Assembly: GCF_016902295.1 (NCBI RefSeq)
Contig: NZ_JACJLQ010000008.1
Location: 1-64,000, forward strand
DNA from: Bacteroides caecigallinarum
Lineage (GTDB): Bacteria; Bacteroidota; Bacteroidia; Bacteroidales; Bacteroidaceae
Reading direction: 5' to 3'
Length of the DNA stretch: 64,000 bases
Part shown: positions 8,574-15,668 of the stretch, in pieces
Numbering within the stretch: position 1 is the stretch's first letter
Layout of the letters: each line of letters starts with the position of its first letter
Made by a program: the position numbers and the translations under genes
The notes under the pieces: model-generated
Databases searched by the model: none
The model's input: the letters and a program-made list of their open reading frames with translations, nothing else
What the model was told of the DNA's origin: nothing

Positions 8574-8726
8574 ATGAAAGCAATTACAACCTTAAACACC
8601 GAGACCATACGAGGAGCCTACGAGGCCCCCAAGTGCGAAATCATCGAGATGCAACAGGAAGGCGTGCTCTGCGGAAGCAACGTCAGCACGCACAACCCTT
8701 ATCAACAAGACGAATTTACATGGTAA
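8574..8726 (+). CDS. 50-residue small ORF before the fimbrillin-type gene
   Basis: The ATG at 8574 opens a 50-codon frame ending TAA at 8724-8726, six bases before the lipoprotein gene. The peptide contains YEAPKCEIIEMQQEGVLCGS in its middle and ends DEFTW. I recognise this pattern (Y.AP..E.IE....G.L.GS, acidic end with W) as a type of short ORF often found just ahead of Mfa/Fim-like surface genes in Bacteroidales, but I know no function for it. It lacks a signal peptide and membrane segment and has two cysteines. Its base composition is GC-rich like the lipoprotein gene, so both probably arrived together. It could be a real peptide, a leader controlling the next gene, or both. Confidence 0.7.
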   Translation: MKAITTLNTETIRGAYEAPKCEIIEMQQEGVLCGSNVSTHNPYQQDEFTW

Positions 8727-8732
8727 TGCCTT

Positions 8733-10046
8733 ATGAAAACAACACGTATCTTATCATTGGCCGCCGCGGTACTGACACTGGCCGCCTGCGGCAACGAAGA
8801 GTTCATCGAGAACAATCCGGGCAACGAGGCCGCAAAGCCCGTGCCCATGACCTTTACCGCCGGCATGCCGCAGACACGCACACAGCTGGACGGACTTAAT
8901 GTGCACTGGGTAGAGTATGACGAGATTGCTATATGGGACGGAAGCGGAGCCTATCAGAAGTTCATGGTCGACGCCGAATCCATCAGCGGCAGCAACGCCA
9001 CCTTCTCGGGCACTGCCCTGCCGGGTGTCGACTACACCGCCTTCTACCCCCTGGTAGCCGTAGAAAGCATGAACGGCACGTCCGTCAACTTCAACCTGCC
9101 CGCCGAGCAGACCGCCGTGGCAGGCACTTTTGCCTCTAACCTGGCGCCCTCGCTGGCCAAGGCCACAGGCGGCAGCACCAACCTGGTGTTCAACAACCTC
9201 TGCGCCCTGGTGAAGTTCACCGCGGGAGCCGACATGGCCGGTGAAGGCACCCTCACCCTCGTGGGAGGCAACGCCACCGAGGCACTGGCCGGCAAATACT
9301 GGGTAGAATACTCCACCGGTAATCAATCTTCCGCCGTGAAAGCCACCCGCATCGCCCTCAAGGGTACCTTCGAGGCCGGAAAGGACTACTACTTCGTCGT
9401 GCTTCCCGGCACGCTGCCCAACGGCTTCAGCCTGCTCTACAAAGACAGCACGGACAAGCTCTACCGCAAGGCCACCGGCAAGAGTACCGAACTCAAGGCC
9501 GGACGCATCCTCAACCTGGGCGAGCTGTCATTGACCGGCTTCGAGAAGGCCGTTATCAAGGAGATATATGCCGGACTCGAGGGCGGAACCGCAAGCGAGA
9601 ATGCCGACGGCACAGTCACGCTGAGCGATGCCGATTTGACGGCCTTGGCAGCGATGACCGAGCTGGATCTTCCTTCGGGAGGTGTGACCTCGCTGGGCGG
9701 CATCGGCTACTGCATCGGGCTGACCACACTGAAATGCACCAACAACCAGCTGACCGAGCTGAACCTCAACGGGCTGACCCGGCTGACCACGTTGCGTTGC
9801 AATATGAACCAGCTGACCACGCTGGATGTCAGCCAGCTGACCAACCTGACGGACTTGTGGTGTCAAGATAACAAACTGACCAAGCTGGACATCACCCGGC
9901 TATCCAACCTGTATACGTTTAAGTGCGGCAATCAGAAAGACGGCCGGCAGCTGACGCTGACCCTGACGGCGGCACTGGAAACGATGTGGAACACCTGGTG
10001 GAGGTTCGACAGTGATAACACGAATGTCACCCTCGACGTGAAATAA
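8733..10046 (+). CDS. Fimbrillin-like lipoprotein with C-terminal leucine-rich repeats
   Basis: This 437-residue protein starts with a lipoprotein signal peptide (lipobox LAAC, lipid Cys19). Residues about 37-265 resemble the fimbrillin/Mfa-like family of Bacteroidales surface proteins (MTFTAGMPQTRT near the start, then short beta-strand segments). From about residue 300 follow leucine-rich repeats of the L.NL..LWCQDNKLTKLDI type, roughly four units with a cysteine in each LxC position. A minor-fimbria tip, adhesin or other surface-displayed binding protein is plausible. The gene is much richer in GC than its neighbours (39 of 60 bases G or C at 9241-9300 against 29 of 60 at 7021-7080), a sign of transfer or local exchange. 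No fimbrial usher or anchor genes accompany it. Confidence 0.82.
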   Translation: MKTTRILSLAAAVLTLAACGNEEFIENNPGNEAAKPVPMTFTAGMPQTRTQLDGLNVHWVEYDEIAIWDGSGAYQKFMVDAESISGSNATFSGTALPGVDYTAFYPLVAVESMNGTSVNFNLPAEQTAVAGTFASNLAPSLAKATGGSTNLVFNNLCALVKFTAGADMAGEGTLTLVGGNATEALAGKYWVEYSTGNQSSAVKATRIALKGTFEAGKDYYFVVLPGTLPNGFSLLYKDSTDKLYRKATGKSTELKAGRILNLGELSLTGFEKAVIKEIYAGLEGGTASENADGTVTLSDADLTALAAMTELDLPSGGVTSLGGIGYCIGLTTLKCTNNQLTELNLNGLTRLTTLRCNMNQLTTLDVSQLTNLTDLWCQDNKLTKLDITRLSNLYTFKCGNQKDGRQLTLTLTAALETMWNTWWRFDSDNTNVTLDVK

Positions 10047-10240
10047 CAGACCGCCTACTGCCATTATCTTCCATCCATCCTTTTCACTTTAGGGCACCAC
10101 CGGTGGCATTATATATGTACTATGTAAGCAGTGTGAGGATTATCCCAATTTGAAAAGAGTATGCTCTTTCCGGAAAAATAACACCATTATCCGGTACAGA
10201 TATCAGAGCGGAAGATTATTCTATGTATATGTAAATAACA

Positions 10241-10286
10241 AACGGACACGGACAGAGATTCATACAATCTCACGTCCGTGTCCGTT
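10241..10286. terminator. Bidirectional terminator between lipoprotein gene and gpmI
   Basis: Perfect 13-base arms at 10241-10253 and 10274-10286, with a further 5-base inner stem (10256-10260 with 10266-10270), are followed on the plus strand by CGTTTTATATTA. The genes on either side converge, so it can serve both. Bases 10047-10240 hold no gene or repeat that I can see. Confidence 0.75.
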
Positions 10287-10296
10287 CGTTTTATAT

Positions 10297-10487
10297 TAGA
10301 TTAACTTAAGTTTCGCAAGTATTAAAGTACTATCAGACAGCAAGCTGTCTTAGAAGGTAAAGAAAGTAAAGCTTGATACTTTACAACTTTAATGCTTTAT
10401 CTCCTGAAGCCAACATTTAGTGGGCTGATACCTCCTTTATTACTTTAATACAGCAAGTTTTGCAAATGCGAAACTTGAGTAGATTAA
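10297..10487. mobile_element. MITE-like element with flanking 8-bp direct repeats
   Basis: A 175-bp segment (10305-10479) is bounded by inverted repeats CTTAAGTTTCGCA (10305-10317) and its complement at 10467-10479, matching at 12 of 13 positions. Immediately outside are identical direct repeats TAGATTAA at 10297-10304 and 10480-10487, the form of an 8-bp target duplication. Inside are a second perfect inverted pair of 11 bases (10319-10329 with 10441-10451) and a small hairpin (10335-10350). There is no coding frame, so it would be a non-autonomous element moved by a transposase elsewhere. The right duplication touches the gpmI stop codon. The family is unknown to me. Confidence 0.65.
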
Positions 10488-12002
10488 TTACTTAATCAGG
10501 TCTTTTCCAGTCATATCAGTCGGCTGGGCCATACCCATGATGTGAAGGATAGAAGGAGCAACATCTGCCAATACACCGTTCTCAACCTTGGCGTCCTTGT
10601 TTTCTGTTACGTAAACAAATGGAACAGGGTTCAGTGAGTGAGCAGTGTTAGGAGTTCCGTCTTCGTTCAATGCGTGGTCAGCGTTTCCGTGGTCAGCAAT
10701 GATGATTACTTCGTAACCGTTAGCCTTAGCTGCTTCTACTGTATCTTTCACACAGTTGTCGATAGCAACAACAGCCTTTTCGATAGCTTCGTAGATACCT
10801 GTGTGGCCTACCATGTCACCGTTGGCATAGTTAACAACGATGAAGTCATATTTCTGAGTGTTGATAGCTTCTACCAGTTTGTCCTTAACTTCGTAAGCAC
10901 TCATTTCAGGCTTAAGGTCGTAAGTAGCAACCTTTGGAGAAGGAACCAGGATACGGTCTTCGTTGTCGTATGGAGTTTCGCGTCCACCGTTGAAGAAGAA
11001 TGTAACGTGTGCATACTTTTCAGTTTCAGCGATGTGAAGCTGAGTCTTTCCGTTTGCAGCGAGGTATTCGCCAAGAGTGTTCTGTACGTTTTCCTTAGGG
11101 AAGAGGATGTGTACGCCTGTGAATGAAGCATCGTATGGAGTCATACAGTAGAACTGAAGTCCCGGGATAGTCTTCATACCAGCTTCAGGCATATCCTGCT
11201 GAGTAAGAACGATAGTAAGCTCTTTAGCGCGGTCGTTACGGTAGTTGAAGAAGATAACTACGTCGCCTTCCTTGATGGTACCGTCGAAGTTAGCGTTAGA
11301 GATAGGTTTGATGAATTCGTCAGTAACACCTTCATCGTATGATTCCTGCATAGCCTGAACCATGTCTGTAGCTTTCTTTCCTGTACCGTTAACGAGCAAG
11401 TCGTAAGCTTCTTTCACACGTTCCCAACGTTTGTCGCGGTCCATTGCATAGAAACGACCTACAATAGAAGCGATTTTACCTGCTGATTTAGCGCAGTGTG
11501 CAGTAAGTTCTTCGATAAATCCTTTACCGCTCTTAGGGTCAGTGTCACGACCGTCCATGAAGCAGTGGATGAAAGTATTTTCGATTCCGTATTCTTTAGC
11601 GATGTCGCAAAGGCGGAACAGGTGGTCGAGTGAAGAGTGTACACCACCGTTTGAAGTAAGACCCATGAAGTGGATGTTCTTACCGTTTTCCTTAGCGTAT
11701 GTGAAGGCAGAAACAACTTCAGGGTTCTGCATGATGCTTCCGTCGGCACAAGCACGGTTGATTTTTACCAAATCCTGATAAACGATGCGTCCGGCACCGA
11801 TGTTGAGGTGACCAACTTCCGAGTTACCCATCTGTCCGTCAGGAAGACCTACGTTTTCGCCGCTTGCCTGCAACTGTGAGTGAGGGTAGTTAGCCAACAG
11901 ACTGTCCCAATAAGGAGTAGGAGTGTTAAAGATTACATCGTCTTTGTGATGGTCGCCGCAGCCCCATCCGTCGAGGATCATTAAAAGTGCTTTCTTTGCC
12001 AT
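10488..12002 (-). CDS. gpmI: 2,3-bisphosphoglycerate-independent phosphoglycerate mutase
   Basis: This 504-residue enzyme interconverts 3- and 2-phosphoglycerate in glycolysis and gluconeogenesis using two Mn ions. Visible marks are the N-terminal metal motif LMILDGWG, the catalytic serine in GNSEVGH, the [11 protein letters not shown] segment and the C-terminal [16 protein letters not shown] metal-binding segment. The length fits the family. The frame is open a further 39 codons upstream, but that stretch has no family counterpart and contains the -7 box, so the ATG at 12000-12002 ([14 protein letters not shown]) is used. The gene stands alone, and a MITE-like element abuts its stop codon. 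Confidence 0.96.
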   Translation of the reverse strand: MAKKALLMILDGWGCGDHHKDDVIFNTPTPYWDSLLANYPHSQLQASGENVGLPDGQMGNSEVGHLNIGAGRIVYQDLVKINRACADGSIMQNPEVVSAFTYAKENGKNIHFMGLTSNGGVHSSLDHLFRLCDIAKEYGIENTFIHCFMDGRDTDPKSGKGFIEELTAHCAKSAGKIASIVGRFYAMDRDKRWERVKEAYDLLVNGTGKKATDMVQAMQESYDEGVTDEFIKPISNANFDGTIKEGDVVIFFNYRNDRAKELTIVLTQQDMPEAGMKTIPGLQFYCMTPYDASFTGVHILFPKENVQNTLGEYLAANGKTQLHIAETEKYAHVTFFFNGGRETPYDNEDRILVPSPKVATYDLKPEMSAYEVKDKLVEAINTQKYDFIVVNYANGDMVGHTGIYEAIEKAVVAIDNCVKDTVEAAKANGYEVIIIADHGNADHALNEDGTPNTAHSLNPVPFVYVTENKDAKVENGVLADVAPSILHIMGMAQPTDMTGKDLIK

Positions 12003-12050
12003 AATTGTAATATGTTTTAGAAGTTTGAAATCCAATTTGTTTTCCGCTTG

Positions 12051-12058
12051 CAAAAGTA
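12051..12058 (-). promoter_or_regulatory. -7 box of gpmI
   Basis: The minus strand reads TACTTTTG, matching TAnnTTTG, about 48 bases before the chosen start. It supports the shorter reading frame. Confidence 0.6.
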
Positions 12059-12196
12059 CAAAATATCTGCTTTTTGAGCGAATGTTTTGAGTATTTTTAG
12101 TATGTAGAATGGGAAACATACTGCAATTCTTTTACAAAAATAAATTTGATAAGAAAAGAATGCGGAAATGATATGGAAGAGAATTATCATATATGT

Positions 12197-12235
12197 ACTA
12201 AGTAGCATGTCGCAATTTGCGACATGCTACTTAGT
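12197..12235. repeat. Perfect 19-bp inverted repeat after the antitoxin gene
   Basis: Arms 12197-12215 and 12217-12235 are exact reverse complements around one central base, seven bases beyond the antitoxin stop. It could end the toxin-antitoxin transcript, but no T tract follows on the minus strand. The arm contains CATGTCGCAA, which also occurs at 12862-12871 over the toxin start codon and promoter. Confidence 0.8.
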
Positions 12236-12242
12236 ATTGGTT

Positions 12243-12545
12243 TTATAGCGACATTGATAATTCTATTTTACAACCCAATGCATTCATTATTCTGTAGAAT
12301 GTTGAAACTTTCGGTTCTGTCTGTCCACTTTCTACTCTTGAAATGTAAGAACGGTTTGAACCTATTCTTCTTGCCAGCTCAGCTTGGCTTATTTTAGCTT
12401 TCTTCCTTGCGTCTTCAATAATCTGTCCGGTATAGAATGCGTATGCTTTTTCTTCCGCTTCCAGTCTGCTTGCTGTCCCTTTTGCACCGAACTTAGCGTC
12501 AAGTACTGCATCATAGTCTGCCAGTTGATGATTGTTTGTCTGCAT
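12243..12545 (-). CDS. HigA-type antitoxin, XRE helix-turn-helix
   Basis: The 100-residue protein has a C-terminal XRE helix-turn-helix (ISQAELARRIGSNRSYISRVESGQTEPKVSTFYRIMNALG, residues about 53-92) preceded by an acidic, helical N-terminal half. That arrangement fits antitoxins that neutralise RelE/HigB-type toxins and repress their own operon. It overlaps the toxin gene by 35 bases, with the toxin first, the order typical of higBA. The inverted repeats at 12876-12907 and 12197-12235 are candidate binding sites. A solitary regulator is less likely given the partner. Confidence 0.88.
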   Translation of the reverse strand: MQTNNHQLADYDAVLDAKFGAKGTASRLEAEEKAYAFYTGQIIEDARKKAKISQAELARRIGSNRSYISRVESGQTEPKVSTFYRIMNALGCKIELSMSL

Positions 12546-12864
12546 AATATGCCTCCTTTATTTTTATAGCTTTTTCTATTTCACTGTTTGGTGTTTTCTG
12601 TGTTTTCTTTTGAAAACCATTGAACAGTATTACGATATTACCATCATCGAATATGAAAAACACCCTGTAGATATTTCCTCCGTATTTTGTACGTAGTTCG
12701 AAAATACCGTCTTTGATACTTTTTACGAATTTTGTGGATAATCTTTCTTGGGTTTTGAGAAGGAGCAATCCGTACTGTACCTTTTCTTGCTCATTTTCAT
12801 TTAAGGTCTCCATAAATCTCTCAAAGTAACCTCCGTATGTTCGTATTTTCCTTTCAGTTTCCAT
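12511..12864 (-). CDS. HigB/RelE-type toxin (phage Gp49-like family)
   Basis: This 117-residue protein belongs to the Gp49-like/HigB branch of the RelE superfamily, ribosome-dependent mRNA interferases. Family marks are ERKIRTYGGYFERF at the start, KFVKSIKDGIFELRTKYGGNIYRVFF in the middle and VILFNGFQKKTQKTP near the end. The start at 12862-12864 matches homologues in my memory, and it lies only four bases after the -7 box, so the message may be leaderless. It forms one unit with the XRE antitoxin. Activity and target are inferred from family only. Confidence 0.88.
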   Translation of the reverse strand: METERKIRTYGGYFERFMETLNENEQEKVQYGLLLLKTQERLSTKFVKSIKDGIFELRTKYGGNIYRVFFIFDDGNIVILFNGFQKKTQKTPNSEIEKAIKIKEAYYADKQSSTGRL

Positions 12865-12868
12865 GTCG

Positions 12869-12907
12869 CAAAATTAGTAAATGTTGCTCAATTATACAAC
12901 ATTTACT
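12869..12907 (-). promoter_or_regulatory. Promoter and probable operator of the toxin-antitoxin operon
   Basis: The minus-strand -7 box TAATTTTG lies at 12869-12876. Directly upstream is a perfect 11-base inverted repeat (12876-12886 with 12897-12907, spacer 10) that would cover the -33 region. Placement over the promoter fits autorepression by the XRE antitoxin. Confidence 0.6.
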
Positions 12908-12939
12908 CGAACTAATATATTGAGGCTTTAGCTTCGTAA

Positions 12940-13893
12940 TCAACTATTTTTCAACTGTGTGAACAGTTCTTTCTGCTTTTCGCTTAATGATGTAGGTATA
13001 TCTACATGATATGTCACAATCAAGTCGCCGAATGTACCTTCTTTCTTATATACAGGGAATCCTTTTCCACGCAGTCTGACTTTTGTGTCGTTCTGAGTGC
13101 CCGGATTTACTTTCAGCTTGACCATTCCGTCTATGGTATTGACATTTACACTACCTCCAAGTACGGCTGTATAAAGGTCGATGTCAACATCAGTGAACAG
13201 GTCGTCGCCCTCACGTTTGAAGTTTGGGTCTGGAGCAATCTGGAATGTGATGTAAAGGTCTCCGTCAGGCGCTCCGTTGGTACCTTTTTCGCCGTGGCCT
13301 TTCAGTTTTATCATTTGTCCGTCGGCAATACCGGCAGGTATGGTTATACGCAGGTTCTCGCCGTTCACGCTGAAAGTCTGTTTGTGCGTAACGGCTGCAT
13401 CGCGGAGTGAAAGGCTCATCTGTGCCTCTATGTCACCTCCGCGGCTCATCATATTGTAACTTCTTCCGCTTCTGCCTGATGAGGCTCCATGTCCGAACAA
13501 CTGTTCGAAGAAATCGGAGAAGCCGCTTGCGTTTCCTCCGAATCCATGCGCGTTTCCTCCGAATCCGCCCATGAAATCGTCGCCATTCACGGAATACCAG
13601 TAGGCCGACTGTCCGCCTCTTTGTTGTGCCCTCTGGTATGCTTCACGTTCTGCCTTGAACTCATCGGCATGTTTCCAGTGTTCACCGTATTCGTCGTATT
13701 TCTTTCTCTTTTCAGGATCGCTCAAAACTTCGTTAGCTTCGTTTATCTCCTGAAACTTGTCTTTGGCGTTAGGGTCGTCTTTGTTCAGGTCAGGATGATA
13801 CTTTCTGGCCATCTTACGATAGGCTTTCTTGATATCATCTTGTGTGGCATTACGTTCTACGCCTAATACTTTGTAATAATCTATAAAAGCCAT
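12940..13893 (-). CDS. DnaJ-class co-chaperone, CbpA-like
   Basis: This 317-residue protein starts with a J domain (HPD at residues 33-35) that stimulates DnaK ATPase, followed by a Gly/Phe-rich linker (about 92-145) and two substrate-binding C-terminal beta domains (about 155-310). The CxxCxGxG zinc repeats of true DnaJ are absent, which places it with CbpA/DjlA-like class B J proteins. It lies downstream of hsp20 on the same strand, so a role in proteostasis is consistent. A terminator hairpin stands between them and I see no clear TAnnTTTG box in the 56 bases before its ATG, so read-through may contribute to expression. Confidence 0.92.
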   Translation of the reverse strand: MAFIDYYKVLGVERNATQDDIKKAYRKMARKYHPDLNKDDPNAKDKFQEINEANEVLSDPEKRKKYDEYGEHWKHADEFKAEREAYQRAQQRGGQSAYWYSVNGDDFMGGFGGNAHGFGGNASGFSDFFEQLFGHGASSGRSGRSYNMMSRGGDIEAQMSLSLRDAAVTHKQTFSVNGENLRITIPAGIADGQMIKLKGHGEKGTNGAPDGDLYITFQIAPDPNFKREGDDLFTDVDIDLYTAVLGGSVNVNTIDGMVKLKVNPGTQNDTKVRLRGKGFPVYKKEGTFGDLIVTYHVDIPTSLSEKQKELFTQLKNS

Positions 13894-13947
13894 ATATTTT
13901 GAGTTTTTAAAGTTGGTGGTTTATAAATGTTTTCTTCACATAAAAAC

Positions 13948-13980
13948 AGAGCCCCCCGTTGACTGTTTGCGGGAGGCTCT
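13948..13980 (-). terminator. hsp20 terminator
   Basis: Arms 13948-13958 and 13970-13980 pair with one mismatch and are followed on the minus strand by GTTTTTATG. It begins 18 bases after the hsp20 stop. Confidence 0.75.
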
Positions 13981-13998
13981 TATTTGGTTTACCAATGA

Positions 13999-14436
13999 TT
14001 AATGTATCTCAATAACACGATTAACCTTAGCTTTTTCTTCAGGTGAATACTTCGGCAGTTCGATAGTCAATACACCGTCTGAAACATTAGCACTTATCTT
14101 TTCCTTATCAACATTGTCAGGCAAGTAAAGTGACTGTTGGAATTTTGTGTAAGAGAACTCACGTCGCAAGTATTTCTTGTTTTCTTTATCTTTATCTTCG
14201 TTTTCAACTTTCTTTTCCATTGAGATGACAAGTTCGTTGTCGTCTCCCAAGTGGATGTTGAAATCGTCTTTGGTCATTCCCGGAGCTGCAACCTCTACTT
14301 TGTAGTTCTTTTCGCTCTCAATTACATTGATAGCCGGAGCTGTAGCATTAGTTTTTTCCATCCAGTCATTATCAAAGAAATCGTTAAAGATACTTGGTAA
14401 CCAGTTCTGATTGTAATACTTTCTAATCGGCATCAT
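13999..14436 (-). CDS. Small heat shock protein, Hsp20/alpha-crystallin
   Basis: The 145-residue product carries an alpha-crystallin domain (about residues 35-135) with the conserved AAPGMTKDDFNI and DGVLTIELPK motifs and a C-terminal VIEI anchor of the IxI type. Such proteins form oligomers that hold unfolding clients for DnaK and ClpB. The start is ATGATG at 14431-14436; either ATG is usable, and AGGAGA lies a few bases upstream. A long noncoding region with repeated dyads precedes the gene, and a terminator then the DnaJ-like gene follow it. Confidence 0.93.
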   Translation of the reverse strand: MMPIRKYYNQNWLPSIFNDFFDNDWMEKTNATAPAINVIESEKNYKVEVAAPGMTKDDFNIHLGDDNELVISMEKKVENEDKDKENKKYLRREFSYTKFQQSLYLPDNVDKEKISANVSDGVLTIELPKYSPEEKAKVNRVIEIH

Positions 14437-14888
14437 AGTTTTAATCTCCTATATTTAAGTTATACATTTTCAATTGTTTCCGAACTTTTGGTTTTGAACC
14501 TCAAGTTCACTATTGATATTGCAAACTGTATGCCGATGTTGGAAGCTTGAATTTTTGTCAGATGGTGTTTAATGTTTATAATCCGATTTTAAACTTTAAT
14601 CCGATGGTTTTAAATGTATGGAAACATTATTAATATATTAACAGGTGTTGATAAACTTATGGATTGACAAATTGTCATTTGTATGTACCGATTTTAATGT
14701 CAAATTGTCCTCTCGTGGACTTTGATGTTCGTGCTTAGTGTTTGTATGCTGGAAAAATGTTATAATTATTACCGGATGATTTCCAAAAAGAAAGTGCATG
14801 GAAACATGGTTATTAACAGGTCGTTAATAACGTAGGTTTTCAACATGTTGTTAATAACGTCTGTTGAAGTTAAAATCCATGATTTGAT
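14437..14888. other. Repeat-bearing noncoding region upstream of hsp20
   Basis: No gene is visible in 452 bases. Two similar dyads, TGACAAATTGTCA (14665-14677, a perfect palindrome) and TGTCAAATTGTCC (14698-14710), lie 33 bases apart. A composite of TGGAAACAT plus TATTAACAGGT occurs twice, at 14619-14646 and 14799-14821. GTTAATAAC occurs at 14823-14831 and 14850-14858, with its complement at 14809-14817. These are candidate regulatory sites for hsp20. rnhB ends at 14889 without an obvious terminator here. Confidence 0.55.
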
Positions 14889-15491
14889 TTAGAAATCTAA
14901 TGAAAGCTGAGTGTCGCCTAAAAGGTTGTAACTCAGGCGGTGATAAGGCGAAGTGCCGAATTCTTTAATTGCCAGACGGTGTTTCTTTGTCGGATATCCC
15001 TTGTTCATATCCCATGCGTACATTGGATATTCACTGTGTAGCCTGTTCATATAGTCATCGCGATAAGTCTTTGCAAGTATCGAAGCGGCTGCTATTGAAA
15101 GATATTTTCCGTCCCCTTTCACTATTGTTGTGTGTGGAATATTCTTGTATTTGTTGAAACGGTTGCCATCTATCAGCAGATGTTGGGGGGTGATTTTCAG
15201 TTGGTCCACGGCCCTGTGCATCGCCAGGAACGAAGCGTTCAGGATGTTGATTTTATCAATCTCTTCCGGTTCTACAACACCTATTGCCCATGCCAATGCT
15301 TCCTTCTCTATAACTTCTCTCAGTTGATAACGCTGTTTTTCAGACAGTTGCTTCGAGTCGTTCAGCATCTCATTCTTGAAGTCTTTCGGCAGGATAACGG
15401 CTGCGGCATAAACTGCTCCGGCAAGACATCCGCGTCCTGCTTCGTCGCATCCGGCTTCTATAAGGTTTTCATTCAAGTATGGTAAAAGCAT
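14889..15491 (-). CDS. rnhB: Ribonuclease HII
   Basis: This 200-residue endonuclease removes ribonucleotides from DNA and degrades RNA in RNA-DNA hybrids. The signature [12 protein letters not shown] near residue 14 supplies the first catalytic acidic residues, and LIDGNR and [22 protein letters not shown] provide the later ones. The frame is open 25 codons further upstream, but a -7 box at 15521-15528 lies inside that extension and the usual family start is [19 protein letters not shown], so I start at 15489-15491. It is separated from malQ by a strong terminator and so is expressed on its own. Confidence 0.95.
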   Translation of the reverse strand: MLLPYLNENLIEAGCDEAGRGCLAGAVYAAAVILPKDFKNEMLNDSKQLSEKQRYQLREVIEKEALAWAIGVVEPEEIDKINILNASFLAMHRAVDQLKITPQHLLIDGNRFNKYKNIPHTTIVKGDGKYLSIAAASILAKTYRDDYMNRLHSEYPMYAWDMNKGYPTKKHRLAIKEFGTSPYHRLSYNLLGDTQLSLDF

Positions 15492-15520
15492 CTTTATGTG
15501 GTCTTTAAAATTTCCGGGTG

Positions 15521-15528
15521 CAAAGGTA
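15521..15528 (-). promoter_or_regulatory. -7 box of rnhB
   Basis: The minus strand reads TACCTTTG, matching TAnnTTTG, 29 bases before the chosen ATG. It decides in favour of the shorter start. Confidence 0.65.
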
Positions 15529-15600
15529 CGCATTAATATTTTATTGCGACAGTATTTATAGTCCAAGTTATTAATGTATTATTCACATACGGTGTTAAAA

Positions 15601-15644
15601 GAACAGGGTTTAAACAGCCTTTAAATACTGTTTAAACCCTGTTC
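15601..15644 (-). terminator. malQ terminator
   Basis: Perfect 16-base arms at 15601-15616 and 15629-15644 are followed on the minus strand by TTTTAACACC. It starts 24 bases after the malQ stop. Confidence 0.85.
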
Positions 15645-15668
15645 AGATGTTAATAACTCAATTCAATA

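Noticed and set aside
8754-9326. 190-codon antisense frame in the fimbrillin-like gene
   Set aside because: High GC makes long antisense frames common, and the product is low-complexity Gly/Val/His with no family look.
12003-12119. N-terminal extension of phosphoglycerate mutase
   Set aside because: It contains the promoter-like TACTTTTG box and no homology; the family start [14 protein letters not shown] fits the ATG at 12002.
14437-14888. AT-rich repeats upstream of hsp20 as an origin of replication
   Set aside because: The repeats do not match DnaA boxes and the gene neighbourhood is not that of a Bacteroidales origin. gyrB lies about 4 kb away but stands alone.
15492-15566. N-terminal extension of ribonuclease HII
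   Set aside because: A TACCTTTG box lies inside it, and the family starts at [10 protein letters not shown].
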